Origin: Streptomyces sp. NRRL F-5630
GTDB taxonomy: Bacteria > Actinomycetota > Actinomycetes > Streptomycetales > Streptomycetaceae
DNA: 64,000 bases
Assembly (NCBI RefSeq): GCF_000719475.1
Contig: NZ_JOGO01000007.1
Coordinates: 124,001-188,000, forward strand
Direction of reading: 5' to 3'
Of this stretch, positions 16,594-25,546 are shown one piece after another; within the stretch, counting starts at the first letter, position 1, and each line of letters opens with the position of its first letter. The notes beneath the pieces are model-generated. The model saw nothing but the letters and a program-made list of their open reading frames with translations. It did no database searches and was not told where the DNA came from. Position numbers and translations under genes: made by a program.

Positions 16594-17705
16594 GCCGCCG
16601 TCGCGGGGCGGGTGCCCAGTTCCTGTGCCGCGCCGAAGGCCGCCGCGCACCACGCGAGCAGCAGGAAGACGTAGAGCCCCGCGGCGAGCCAGCGGCAGGC
16701 GGCCAGTCCCGTGTGTGCGGCGAGCTGGGTCGCCCCCGTGACGCAGGTGCCGACGGGGAACGTGAACGCCCACCACGTCGACGAGGGCCGCAGGCCCTGG
16801 GCGAGCGCGCGGGCCACGAGCGCGGCGGCGATGAGCAGCCACAGCAGCGCGAAGCCCATCACGGGGACCCCGTACACGACCGAGAAGATCCGCAGGCCCT
16901 CCGCGGTGCCGCCGGGCAGCACCCCGCGCGCCGCCTCCGCGATCGCGCCCGTCGCCGTCACCGACTGGCCGAGCGGCCCGAGGACGAGGAAGAGCGAGGG
17001 CGCGAGCCGCGTCGGCCAGCCCCCGCCCGTCAGCAGCCGCGCCCCCACGAGCGGGAGCACGACGAGGACCGCGAGCAGCGAGGTGCCGAAGAGGGCCAGA
17101 CACCCGTACACGAGCGTCTCGCGCGCCTGCCCGGCGGGCAGCTCCGTGACCAGCCCGGGACCCGTGGACGCGGCGACCATCGGCGCCACGAGCGGCAGCA
17201 GCCACACCGGCGAGACATCGGCGAAGCGCGCCCGCGCGTGCACGATCATCAGCACGGGGATCCCCGCCGCGACGACGACGGCCAGTACCGCGCCGACCAC
17301 GAAGAGCACCGCGGCGACAGCCATGGCCGGGCCGTGCCCGAGCACGTCGGCGCCGACCCGCCGCGTCGCGGCCGAGAGCGCGAGGAAGGCCATCGCGAGA
17401 CAGCCGTAGAACGGGGCGACGGCGGGGGAGCGCAGGTGCGCCCGCGCCTGGTCGCGGTGGTGCGCCCAGTGCGCGCCGCGCGCCACGAGCACGGCGAGCA
17501 GCGCGAGCGCGGCGAGCGCCCAGAACGCCGTGCACAGCCCGCGCAGCCCCCCGACGTGCTGCGGCAGTCCGCCGCCCGCCGTCGCGAGCATCGCCGTACC
17601 CATCACCGCCGCGTAGTGGTTCGGCCCGAAACCGCGCAGCCGCGAGTCGGGAGGGGGCGCGGAGGTGCCGGTGGGCGGGGCCACGGCGAGGGACGAGAGG
17701 CTCAT
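16590..17705 (-). CDS. TDT-family (TehA/SLAC1-like) membrane transporter
   Basis: A 371-residue integral membrane protein with about ten hydrophobic helices and the family N-terminal signature (residues 25-45: FGPNHYAAVMGTAMLATAGG). Members export sulfite, C4-dicarboxylates or tellurite-related anions; the substrate cannot be fixed here. It is transcribed away from a LysR-type regulator gene with 71 bp between starts, the usual arrangement for a regulator and its target transporter. Confidence 0.87.
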   Translation of the reverse strand: MSLSSLAVAPPTGTSAPPPDSRLRGFGPNHYAAVMGTAMLATAGGGLPQHVGGLRGLCTAFWALAALALLAVLVARGAHWAHHRDQARAHLRSPAVAPFYGCLAMAFLALSAATRRVGADVLGHGPAMAVAAVLFVVGAVLAVVVAAGIPVLMIVHARARFADVSPVWLLPLVAPMVAASTGPGLVTELPAGQARETLVYGCLALFGTSLLAVLVVLPLVGARLLTGGGWPTRLAPSLFLVLGPLGQSVTATGAIAEAARGVLPGGTAEGLRIFSVVYGVPVMGFALLWLLIAAALVARALAQGLRPSSTWWAFTFPVGTCVTGATQLAAHTGLAACRWLAAGLYVFLLLAWCAAAFGAAQELGTRPATAA

Positions 17706-17762
17706 TCCGCCATGTTCTCCGGCCCTCCGGACCCCTCACCAGGGACAATGCGGCTATGACCA

Positions 17763-17779
17763 CATAAGCTCGGCTTATG
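17763..17779. promoter_or_regulatory. LysR-type operator candidate between the TDT exporter and LysR genes
   Basis: The inverted repeat CATAAGC-TCG-GCTTATG contains the LysR-family T-N11-A pattern (T at 17765, A at 17777). It lies in the divergent gap and touches the proposed start codon of the regulator, so binding could repress the regulator and act on the transporter promoter. Confidence 0.65.
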
Positions 17780-18781
17780 AGCGGGCGGAACGGGCGTGCG
17801 GCGGACGGTGGTTCGGGCGGCGGGCGGAGCGAGGCGCCGCCACGGAGCGTGAGCGGGATCACGGGCGGGGAGCAGGGCCCGCTCGCCCGGCGCGTTCCCG
17901 ACCTCGGGCTGCTCGAAGTGCTCCTCGCCGTGGAGCGGCTCGGGAGCCTCGGACGCGCGGCGAAGGAACTCGGCATCACCCAGCCCGCCGCCTCGGGGCG
18001 GGTGCGGAGCCTGGAGCGGCAGCTCGGGGTCGGGCTCGTCGCGCGCTCGCCGCAGGGCTCGCGGCTCACGCCGACCGGCCTGCTCGTGGCGGGCTGGGCG
18101 CGCCGGGTGACCGAGGCGGCGGAGGCCTTCGACGCGGGGGCGCGGGCGCTGCGCGGGCGGCGGGACTCGCGGCTGCGGGTCGCGGCCAGCATGACGATCG
18201 GCGAGTACCTGCTGCCCGGCTGGCTCGTCGCGCTGCGCGCCCTGCGGCCGGACACGGCGGTGTCGCTGCGGGCGGGCAGTACGCGCACGGTCGTGGAGGG
18301 GCTGCTCCACGACGAGGCCGACCTCGGTTTCGTGGAGGGGCTCGGCGTTCCGGCGGGCATGGACGGCGCAGTCATCGCCCGTGACCGGCTGCTCGTGCTC
18401 GTACGTCCCGGGCACCCGTGGACCGCGCTCACCGCCGGTCTCGACCCCGCCCTCCTCGCCGCGACGCCGCTGATCCTGCGCGAGGAGGGCTCGGGGACGC
18501 GCGAGGTCCTGGACGCCGCGCTCGCCCCCTACGGCGGCCCGGAGCGCCCGTTGCTGGAGCTGTCCTCGACGACCGCGCTGAAGTCCGCGGCGCTGAGCGG
18601 CGTGGGCCCGGCGGTACTGAGCGAGCTGGTCGTGCGCGACGAGGTGGGCGCGGGCACGCTGGTGCCCGTCCCCGTACGGGGGGTGGGGCTCGGGCGGGTG
18701 CTGCGGGCCGTGTGGCGGCGCGGGGAGCGGCCCTCGGGGGCGGCACGGGACCTGCTGTCGCTGACGCGGGGGAACGGGTAG
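17777..18781 (+). CDS. LysR-family transcriptional regulator
   Basis: A regulator of up to 334 residues. The winged helix-turn-helix lies at about residues 43-102 (LLEVLLAVERLGSLGRAAKELGITQPAASGRV is split around residue 60), followed by a two-lobed effector domain (VAASMTIGEYLLPGWLVALR onward). The first 35 residues are Gly/Arg-rich, and the ATG at 17777 has no ribosome site, so translation may begin at a later GTG such as 17849 or the transcript may be leaderless. The divergent TDT transporter is the probable target. Confidence 0.9.
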   Translation: MSGRNGRAADGGSGGGRSEAPPRSVSGITGGEQGPLARRVPDLGLLEVLLAVERLGSLGRAAKELGITQPAASGRVRSLERQLGVGLVARSPQGSRLTPTGLLVAGWARRVTEAAEAFDAGARALRGRRDSRLRVAASMTIGEYLLPGWLVALRALRPDTAVSLRAGSTRTVVEGLLHDEADLGFVEGLGVPAGMDGAVIARDRLLVLVRPGHPWTALTAGLDPALLAATPLILREEGSGTREVLDAALAPYGGPERPLLELSSTTALKSAALSGVGPAVLSELVVRDEVGAGTLVPVPVRGVGLGRVLRAVWRRGERPSGAARDLLSLTRGNG

Positions 18782-18804
18782 GGCGCGAACGGCGCGCGGC
18801 CGGC

Positions 18805-19527
18805 TCAGACAGTGAGGCCCGCCGGGGCCGCCGCCGCCCGGACGAGACCCTCGGTCACCCGCAGGTCCGTGTGATCCATCTCCGGGTGCCACTGGACGCC
18901 CAGGGTCCAGGCGGGGCCGGGGAGTTCCACGGCCTCGACCGTGCCGTCCGGGGACTCCGCGCCGACCACGAGGCCCCGGCCGAGGAGGTCCACGCACTGG
19001 TGGTGGTGGGTCGCGACCCGGACGGGCCCGGGGACGAGGTCCGCGTAGCGGGTGCCGGGGCGGGGATGGACGGCGTGGCTGCCGAAGACGCCCCGGCCGC
19101 CCTCGTGGCCCGTCATGTGCTGGCGCAGGGTGCCGCCGAGCGCCACGTTCAGGAGCTGCATGCCCCGGCAGATGCCGAGCAGCGGGGTGCCGCTCGCCAG
19201 GGCAGCCGCGATGAGGGCCAGCTCCCACGCGTCCCGCTCCGGCGCGGGCGGGCCGCACTCCGGCTCGCGCGCGGCCCCGTACCTCGCCGGGTCCACGTCC
19301 GCGCCGCCCGCGATCACGAGCCCGTCGAGGCGCGCGACGAGCGCCGCCGCCCGCGCGGGCGCGTCCGGCGGCAGCAACACGGCGGTGCCGCCCGCCTTCC
19401 GCACGAGCCCGGGGTACTGGGCGGGCAGCAGCGCGGCCGGGAGGGTCCACTCGCCCCAGCGGGCCTCCGCCTCCCAGTACGTGCTGATCCCGATGACGGG
19501 CTCCGCGCCCCACGCCGCCTCGGACAC
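18805..19527 (-). CDS. puuD: Gamma-glutamyl hydrolase, class I amidotransferase (PuuD-like, peptidase C26)
   Basis: Hydrolyses the gamma-glutamyl bond of gamma-glutamyl amines or amino acids. The nucleophile elbow GICRGMQ has its Cys near residue 120, and the His-Glu pair lies in VQWHPEMDH (about 212). I chose the GTG at 19527, 8 bases after GGAAGG; a TTG at 19560 is in frame but lacks such a site. Upstream is an AAAGGT-N10-ACCTTT site shared with the GlnA4-like promoter. With the ligase, SDR and aldehyde dehydrogenase nearby it would be the last step, returning glutamate. Confidence 0.9.
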   Translation of the reverse strand: MSEAAWGAEPVIGISTYWEAEARWGEWTLPAALLPAQYPGLVRKAGGTAVLLPPDAPARAAALVARLDGLVIAGGADVDPARYGAAREPECGPPAPERDAWELALIAAALASGTPLLGICRGMQLLNVALGGTLRQHMTGHEGGRGVFGSHAVHPRPGTRYADLVPGPVRVATHHHQCVDLLGRGLVVGAESPDGTVEAVELPGPAWTLGVQWHPEMDHTDLRVTEGLVRAAAAPAGLTV

Positions 19528-19558
19528 CCCGGACCACCTTCCGTCACCGTCGGGCTTC

Positions 19559-19580
19559 AAAGGTACGGTCCCACACCTTT
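19559..19580. promoter_or_regulatory. Candidate FadR-type operator upstream of the gamma-glutamyl hydrolase
   Basis: Inverted repeat AAAGGT (19559-19564) N10 ACCTTT (19575-19580). The same half-sites with the same 10-bp spacer recur at 20371-20392 in the divergent regulator/ligase promoter. It sits 31 bp upstream of the preferred start. Confidence 0.6.
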
Positions 19581-19615
19581 GTGTCGCACGGGTTTCCCCC
19601 GGCCGGCGGTCGCGC

Positions 19616-20350
19616 TCAGCTCAGGAAGCCCCGCAGCAGCGCCGCCGTGCCCGCGCAGTGCTCCCGCATCCGCTCGCGCGCCCCGGCCGCGTCGCCCGCG
19701 AGGATCGCCCGCGCGAGCGCGCCGTGCTGGGCCTGGGAGTGCTCCAGGCCGCGGACGAGGAGCGGGATGCGGTCGAGCAGGTCGTTGACGGCCGCGCGCA
19801 CCGAGGCGTACGAGGCGGCGAGCGAAGCCGACCCGGTGCGCTCGGCGAGGCCCAGGTGGAGCAGCGTGTCCTCGCGCCGGTAGGCCGCGACGGGCTCCAG
19901 CGGGGCACTGTCGAGCGCGGTGAGGCTCGCCGAGAGCCACGCCCGCAGTGGGGGCCCGTGCACCGGGTCGGCGGCCCGCCGCGCGCACAGCTCGGCGGCC
20001 CCCGTCTCCAGGACCTCGCGGTGCGCGAGCACGTCCTCCAGGTCCACGCCCGCCCGCCGGGGAGCACGCGTCCCGCCCCGCACGAAAGTGCCCCCGTACC
20101 GCCCCCGCCGGGACTCGACCAGGCCCTCGGTGTGCAGGACGGAGATGACCTCCCGCAGCGTCGCCCTGCTCACCCTCAGCCGCTCCGCCAACTCCCGCTC
20201 GGGCGGCAGTCTTTCACCCGGGGCGACGAGGCCGAGGCGCAGCACCTGGAGCACCTGTTCCAGGGCCTCCTCGAAACCGTTGCCGCCCCGCACGGGCCGC
20301 AGGACCCGGCCGAGACCGCCGTCCCGCTCCTCTTCCGCCCCGCCGGACAC
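19616..20350 (-). CDS. FadR-subfamily GntR transcriptional regulator
   Basis: A 244-residue regulator starting at GTG 20350. Winged helix-turn-helix at about residues 25-92 (GERLPPERELAERLRVSRATLREVISVLHTEGLVE) and an all-helical FCD ligand domain (about 100-235), with metal/ligand-type His and Asp residues scattered through it. It is divergent from the GlnA4-like gene and lies beside the hydrolase gene, so it very likely controls the gamma-glutamyl pathway. The inducer could be the glutamylated amine or the amine itself, but the sequence does not say. Confidence 0.92.
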   Translation of the reverse strand: MSGGAEEERDGGLGRVLRPVRGGNGFEEALEQVLQVLRLGLVAPGERLPPERELAERLRVSRATLREVISVLHTEGLVESRRGRYGGTFVRGGTRAPRRAGVDLEDVLAHREVLETGAAELCARRAADPVHGPPLRAWLSASLTALDSAPLEPVAAYRREDTLLHLGLAERTGSASLAASYASVRAAVNDLLDRIPLLVRGLEHSQAQHGALARAILAGDAAGARERMREHCAGTAALLRGFLS

Positions 20351-20370
20351 GGCCCCGCCCCCTTCCGTCC

Positions 20371-20396
20371 AAAGGTCCCCGGCCCTACCTTAAGGT
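20371..20396. promoter_or_regulatory. Candidate FadR-type operator in the divergent regulator/ligase promoter
   Basis: AAAGGT (20371-20376) N10 ACCTTA (20387-20392), extended to the perfect palindrome ACCTTAAGGT (20387-20396). It lies between the divergent starts of the regulator (20350) and the ligase (20422), and matches the half-site pattern upstream of the hydrolase gene. Confidence 0.65.
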
Positions 20397-20421
20397 TCCC
20401 GGCTCACCCAAGGAGACCTCC

Positions 20422-21801
20422 GTGGCGGACCGCACCACCTCCCCCCGTACCGCTCCCCTCAGCGTCGAGGAGCTGACCGCGCAGGTGAGGGCGGGCGAGG
20501 TGGACACGGTCGTGCTCGCCTTCCCCGACATGCAGGGCCGCCTCCAGGGCAAGCGCTTCGCCGCCCCCTTCTTCCTCGACGAGGTGCTGCCGCACGGCAC
20601 CGAGGGCTGCGACTACCTCCTCGCCGTCGATGTCGAGATGAACACCGTGGACGGCTACGCGAGTTCGTCCTGGGAGCGGGGGTACGGCGACTTCGCGCTC
20701 GCCCCCGACCTCGCGACGCTGCGCCGCGTCCCCTGGCACCCCGGCACCGCGCTCCTCCTCGGCGACCTCGCCACGACCGACGGCGCCCCCGTCACCGTCG
20801 CCCCGCGCCAGATCCTGCGCCGCCAGCTCGACCGCCTCGCCGAGCGTGGCCTCGTGGCACGGGCCGGGACCGAGCTGGAGTTCCTCGTCTTCAACGACAC
20901 GTACGAGCAGGCATGGGACCGGGGCTACCGCGACCTGACCCCGGCGAACCAGTACAACATCGACTACTCGGTGCTCGGCACGGGCCGCGTGGAGCCGCTC
21001 CTGCGCCGCATCCGCAACGAGATGGCGGGCGCCGGGCTCACCGTCGAGTCCGCGAAGGGCGAGTGCAATCCGGGCCAGCACGAGATCGTCTTCCGCTACG
21101 ACGAGGCGCTCAGGACGTGCGACCAGCACGTCCTGTACAAGACCGGGGCCAAGGAGATCGCCGCCCAGGAGGGGCGCGCGCTCACCTTCATGGCGAAGTT
21201 CAACGCACGCGAGGGCAACTCCTGCCACATCCACCTCTCGCTCGCGGACGCGGACGGCGCGTCCGCGATGCCGGGCGAAGGACCGCTCGGCATGTCGCCG
21301 CTCATGCGGCACTTCCTCGCGGGACAGCTCGCGGCGCTGCGCGATTTCACGCTCCTGTACGCGCCCACCGTCAACGCCTACAAGCGCTTCCGGCCGGGCT
21401 CCTTCGCGCCCACCGCCGTCGCCTGGGGCCCCGACAACCGCACGTGCGCCCTCCGCGTCGTCGGCCACGGGCAGGGGCTGCGCTTCGAGAACCGGCTCCC
21501 CGGCGGCGACGTCAACCCTTACCTCGCCGTCGCGGCGATGATCGGCGCGGGACTCCACGGCGTCGAGCGGGAACTCGAACTCCCCGAGCCCTGCACGGGC
21601 AACGCCTACGAGTCCGGCCTCCCGCGCGTCCCCGGCACCCTCCACGAGGCCGCCGCGCTCTGGCGGGAGAGCGCCCTCGCCCGCGAGGTCTTCGGCGAGG
21701 ACGTCGTCGCCCACTACGCCAACATGGCCCGCGTCGAACTCGACGCCTTCGACGCCGCCGTGACCGACTGGGAACTCCGCCGCTCCTTCGAACGGCTCTG
21801 A
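20422..21801 (+). CDS. glnA4: Glutamine synthetase-like gamma-glutamyl-amine ligase (GlnA4-like)
   Basis: ATP-dependent ligase of the GSI-like fold, 459 residues. By recollected synteny and neighbours it corresponds to GlnA4, the gamma-glutamylethanolamide synthetase of S. coelicolor. The N-terminal beta-grasp (TVVLAFPDMQGRLQGKRF), metal-site strand GTELEFLVF, ATP/Glu loop (NPGQHEIVFRYDEALRTCDQ) and NPYLAVAAMIGAGLHG near the end are present. The C-terminus lacks the adenylylation Tyr loop of GlnA1. The GTG start has AAGGAG 6 bases upstream. It is followed by aldehyde dehydrogenase and SDR genes, which supports amine breakdown over nitrogen assimilation. Confidence 0.9.
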   Translation: MADRTTSPRTAPLSVEELTAQVRAGEVDTVVLAFPDMQGRLQGKRFAAPFFLDEVLPHGTEGCDYLLAVDVEMNTVDGYASSSWERGYGDFALAPDLATLRRVPWHPGTALLLGDLATTDGAPVTVAPRQILRRQLDRLAERGLVARAGTELEFLVFNDTYEQAWDRGYRDLTPANQYNIDYSVLGTGRVEPLLRRIRNEMAGAGLTVESAKGECNPGQHEIVFRYDEALRTCDQHVLYKTGAKEIAAQEGRALTFMAKFNAREGNSCHIHLSLADADGASAMPGEGPLGMSPLMRHFLAGQLAALRDFTLLYAPTVNAYKRFRPGSFAPTAVAWGPDNRTCALRVVGHGQGLRFENRLPGGDVNPYLAVAAMIGAGLHGVERELELPEPCTGNAYESGLPRVPGTLHEAAALWRESALAREVFGEDVVAHYANMARVELDAFDAAVTDWELRRSFERL

Positions 21802-21937
21802 AGCGGTACGCGCGCCGGGCGGTGCCGGGGCCGCCCGCCCTCGCCCGCCCCGCGCCGCCAGTGCCGCCTGCCCCGTCACGTTCCTCCCGCCCGCTCCCGT
21901 ACCACCGCACCGCATCCAGCCCCGCGAGGACTCCGCC

Positions 21938-23311
21938 ATGCCCGACGCCCCCACCGACCTGCCCGTCCTCAACCCCGCCACCGAGGAACTCCTCGCCACC
22001 GTCCACGCCGCGAGCCCCGAGGAGGTGGACCGCGCCGTCCGCCGCGCGATGGCCGCACAGCACCGCTGGGCCGGCCTCGCCCCCGCGGACCGCGCCCGGC
22101 TCCTGCGCCGCTTCGCCGCCGCGGTGGACGCGCACGTCGAGGAGCTGGCCCGCCTGGAGGTCGCCGAGGCCGGGCACACGCTCGGCAACGCCCGCTGGGA
22201 GGCGGGCAACGTGCGCGACCTCCTGGAGTACGCCGCCGGGGGAGTGGAGCGCCTGACCGGACGCCAGATCCCGGTCGCTGGCGGCGTCGACCTCACCTTC
22301 CTCGAACCCCTCGGCGTCGTCGCCGTCATCGCTCCCTGGAACTTCCCGCTGCCCATCGCGGGCTGGGGCAGCGCCCCCGCGCTCGCCGCCGGGAACGCCG
22401 TCATCCTCAAGCCCGCCGAGACCACCCCGCTCACCGCCCTGCGCCTCGCGGAACTCGCCCTGGAGGCGGGCCTGCCCGAGGGCCTCTTCCAGGTCCTGCC
22501 GGGCACCGGGCCGGGCGCGGGCGAGGACCTGGTGCGGCACCCGGGCGTGCGCAAGGTCGTCTTCACCGGCTCGGCCCGTACCGGCAAACGCGTCATGGCG
22601 CTCTGCGCGGAGCAGGTCAAACCGGTGACGCTCGAACTCGGCGGCAAGAGCCCCAACCTCGTCTTCGCCGACGCCGACCTCGAAGCCGCCGCCTCCTCCG
22701 CCCCCATGTCCTTCCTCGACAACGCGGGGCAGGACTGCTGCGCCCGCACCCGCCTCCTCGTCGAACGCCCCGTCTACGAGGACTTCCTGGCCCTGCTCGA
22801 ACCGGCCCTGCGCGCCGTCGTCGTCGGCGACCCGGCCGACCCCGACACGCAGATGGGCCCGCTCATCTCGGCGCGGCAGCGCGCACGCGTCGCCTCGTAC
22901 GTCGGTCCCGGCCTCGACGTCGTACGGGGCGACGCGCCCGAGGGGCCGGGCTTCTGGTACCCGCCGACACTCGTGCTCGGCGCGCGCCCGGAGGACCCCG
23001 TGGCGGTCGAGGAGGTCTTCGGGCCCGTCGCCGTCGTGCTGCCCTTCGACGGCGAGGAGGAGGGCGTACGGCTCGCCAACGCGACCCCGTACGGGCTCTC
23101 GGGCTCCGTGTGGACCCGCGACGGCGCCCGCGCGCTGCGCGTCGCGCGCGGCATCGCGGCCGGGAACCTCTCCGTCAACTCGCACAGCAGCGTCCGCTAC
23201 CACACCCCCTTCGGCGGCTACGGCGAGTCCGGGCTCGGGCGGGAACTGGGCCCCGACGCGCTCGCCGCCTTCACCGAGACCAAGAACGTCTTCATCAGCA
23301 CGGAAGGCTGA
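21938..23311 (+). CDS. NAD(P)-dependent aldehyde dehydrogenase
   Basis: A 457-residue aldehyde dehydrogenase. General-base Glu lies in VTLELGGKSPN (about 232) and the nucleophilic Cys in NAGQDCCART (about 268; two adjacent Cys). Cofactor loop VFTGSARTGKRVM is conserved. In this cluster it would oxidise a gamma-glutamyl aldehyde to the acid. It lies 136 bp after the ligase and 10 bp before the SDR gene, in one transcription unit. Confidence 0.93.
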   Translation: MPDAPTDLPVLNPATEELLATVHAASPEEVDRAVRRAMAAQHRWAGLAPADRARLLRRFAAAVDAHVEELARLEVAEAGHTLGNARWEAGNVRDLLEYAAGGVERLTGRQIPVAGGVDLTFLEPLGVVAVIAPWNFPLPIAGWGSAPALAAGNAVILKPAETTPLTALRLAELALEAGLPEGLFQVLPGTGPGAGEDLVRHPGVRKVVFTGSARTGKRVMALCAEQVKPVTLELGGKSPNLVFADADLEAAASSAPMSFLDNAGQDCCARTRLLVERPVYEDFLALLEPALRAVVVGDPADPDTQMGPLISARQRARVASYVGPGLDVVRGDAPEGPGFWYPPTLVLGARPEDPVAVEEVFGPVAVVLPFDGEEEGVRLANATPYGLSGSVWTRDGARALRVARGIAAGNLSVNSHSSVRYHTPFGGYGESGLGRELGPDALAAFTETKNVFISTEG

Positions 23312-23321
23312 GGACCACCCC

Positions 23322-24134
23322 ATGAGCGCACAGCAGCAGGACACGCCCCCCGCCGCCGACACCCCCGTCTGCCGCCGCCTCGTCGGCCGCACCGCCGTCG
23401 TCACGGGCGCGGGCAGCGGCATCGGCCTCGCGACCGCGCGCAGGCTCGCCTCCGAGGGCGCCCACGTCGTCTGCGCGGACCTCGACGAGGAGACCGGCAA
23501 GGCGGCCGCCGAAGAGACCGGCGGGCTCTTCCGCCGTACCGACGTCACCGTCCCCGAGGACGTCACCGCCCTCTTCAAGACGGCCTTCGACACGTACGGC
23601 AGCGTCGACGTCTCCTTCCACAACGCGGGGATCTCGCCCCCCGAGGACGACTCGATCCTCACCACGGGCCTCGACGCCTGGCGCCGCGTCCAGGAGGTCA
23701 ACCTCACCTCCGTCTACCTGTGCTGCCAGGCCGTCCTGCCCTACATGCGCCAGCAGCGGCGCGGCTCCATCATCAACACGGCCTCCTTCGTCGCCCGCAT
23801 GGGCGCGGCGACGAGCCAGATCTCCTACACCGCCTCCAAGGGCGGCGTCCTCGCCCTGTCCCGCGAACTCGGCGTGCAGTTCGCCCGCGAGGGCATCCGC
23901 GTCAACGCCCTGTGCCCCGGGCCCGTGAACACCCCGCTGCTCCGCGAACTCTTCGCCAAGGACCCCGAGCGCGCCGCGCGCCGCCTCGTGCACATCCCCG
24001 TCGGCCGCTTCGCGGAGGCCACCGAGATCGCCGCCGCCGTCGCCTTCCTCGCGAGCGACGACTCCTCCTTCGTCAACGCCGCCGACTTCCTGGTGGACGG
24101 CGGAATCTCCGGCGCGTACGTAACTCCCCTCTGA
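23322..24134 (+). CDS. Short-chain dehydrogenase/reductase
   Basis: Classical SDR of 270 residues. Cofactor motif TGAGSGIG near residue 28, an acidic residue after beta-2 (CADLDEE) favouring NAD, catalytic Ser in NTASF and YTASK with Tyr about 169 and Lys about 173. In the proposed pathway it would oxidise the hydroxyl of gamma-glutamylethanolamide to the aldehyde used by the dehydrogenase just upstream. It is the last gene of the run; a CCCGTG-TC-CACGGG hairpin follows at 24181-24194. Confidence 0.92.
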   Translation: MSAQQQDTPPAADTPVCRRLVGRTAVVTGAGSGIGLATARRLASEGAHVVCADLDEETGKAAAEETGGLFRRTDVTVPEDVTALFKTAFDTYGSVDVSFHNAGISPPEDDSILTTGLDAWRRVQEVNLTSVYLCCQAVLPYMRQQRRGSIINTASFVARMGAATSQISYTASKGGVLALSRELGVQFAREGIRVNALCPGPVNTPLLRELFAKDPERAARRLVHIPVGRFAEATEIAAAVAFLASDDSSFVNAADFLVDGGISGAYVTPL

Positions 24135-24244
24135 ACCAGGCATGTACGGTGCATGACATCCGGGGTCGCCCCTCCTGTGGCCCGTGTCCACGGGACGGCG
24201 GCGGCCCCGCGCTCCGCCCTGCCGTCGGACAGATCGGACCCCCC

Positions 24245-25546
24245 ATGCGCCGCACCGCCCCCCTGCTCGCCTCGCTCGGCCTCGCCGCCGCCGCGCTGCT
24301 CTCCACCGCCGTCCCCGCCGGGGCCCATTCCCCGGCCCCTCGCGCGCACTGCCCCCGGCTCAGCGAGAAGCTCCCCTGGTACGGGCACAACAGGGCCGCC
24401 CTCCAGCGCGTCGTCGACGAGCGCGGCACGTGCGCGCACCCGGCCCTCGCGAGCGAGCACTACGAAGGGCCGCGCCCCGTCGCGGCCTTCGACTGGGACA
24501 ACACGATCTCCAAGAACGACATCACCGACGCGACGATCGCCTGGTCCCTGCGGCACGACAAGATCCTGCGCCCGCGCGACTGGAAGGACACGAGCGCCTG
24601 GCTCACCGACGAGGCCGCCGCCGCGCTCACGCAGGCGTGCGGCACGGACGTCCCCGTGGGCGCCCCGCTGCCCACCTCGCGGCGGACCGCCTGCGCCGAC
24701 GAGATCTTCGAGATCCGCAGCGCCGCCCGCACCATGAGCGGCGCCGAAGCCTTCGCGGGCACCTGGAACCACCGCCGCACCGTCCCCGAGTACGCCTGGG
24801 TCCCCCAGCTCTTCGCCGGGCACACCCCCGCCGAACTCACCGACTACACGCGCCGCGCCCGCGCCGAGGCCCTCGCCGCGCCCGTCGGCGCCACCCAGCG
24901 CGTCGGCACGCACACCCTCCCGGGGTACGTGCGCTACTACGCGCAGCAGCGCGACCTCGTCCGCACCCTCCAGCGCGCCGGCTTCGACGTCTACATCGTC
25001 TCGGCGGGCTCCGAGCCGGTCACCGAGGTGTGGTCGGCGGGCATCGGCATCGACAAGAAGCACACCATCGCCATCCGCAGCCTCCTCGACCGCCGCGGCC
25101 GCATCACCACGCTCAACGAGGGCTGCGGCGGCGAACCCGCCTCCAAGGGCGCCGACATCCCCTACATCGACGGCAAGCGCTGCTGGATCAACCAGGAGAT
25201 CTTCGGCGTCAAGGGCCCGCGCGCCTGGCAGCGGCAGGACTTCGCCCACCGCATCGCGATCGGCGGCGGCGACGCCGACACCGACGTCACCTTCGTGGGC
25301 GACGCGACGGGCGCGCACCTCGTGCTCAACCGCAACAAGAACGAGATCATGTGCCGCGCCTACGACAACGAGGACGGCCGCTGGCTCGTCAACCCGATGT
25401 TCATCGAGCCACTGCCCCGCAAGAAGGACGCCTATCCCTGCGCGACGACCGCGCGCACCGAGGAGGACGGCAGCCACGGACCCGCGCGACGGGACGACGG
25501 CTCGGTCATCCCCGACCAGCGGGACAGCGCCTTCGGCGGGGCCTGA
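24245..25546 (+). CDS. Secreted HAD-superfamily phosphatase-like protein
   Basis: A 433-residue exported protein. The first 30 residues form a Sec signal (MRRTAPLLASLGLAAAALLS, ending AGA-H). The HAD motif I DWDNT lies near residue 83, motif II is YIVSAGSEPV and motif IV GDADTDVTFVGD gives the Mg-binding acidic pair. It resembles secreted phosphoserine-phosphatase-like proteins of Streptomyces. The start was set at the ATG before the signal sequence. The substrate is unknown; an extracellular phosphate-scavenging role is possible. Confidence 0.85.
   Translation: MRRTAPLLASLGLAAAALLSTAVPAGAHSPAPRAHCPRLSEKLPWYGHNRAALQRVVDERGTCAHPALASEHYEGPRPVAAFDWDNTISKNDITDATIAWSLRHDKILRPRDWKDTSAWLTDEAAAALTQACGTDVPVGAPLPTSRRTACADEIFEIRSAARTMSGAEAFAGTWNHRRTVPEYAWVPQLFAGHTPAELTDYTRRARAEALAAPVGATQRVGTHTLPGYVRYYAQQRDLVRTLQRAGFDVYIVSAGSEPVTEVWSAGIGIDKKHTIAIRSLLDRRGRITTLNEGCGGEPASKGADIPYIDGKRCWINQEIFGVKGPRAWQRQDFAHRIAIGGGDADTDVTFVGDATGAHLVLNRNKNEIMCRAYDNEDGRWLVNPMFIEPLPRKKDAYPCATTARTEEDGSHGPARRDDGSVIPDQRDSAFGGA

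Noticed and set aside
20371..20396. Iron box reading of the ACCTTAAGGT palindrome
   Set aside because: It lacks the TTAGG...CCTAA core and matches the local FadR-type pattern better.
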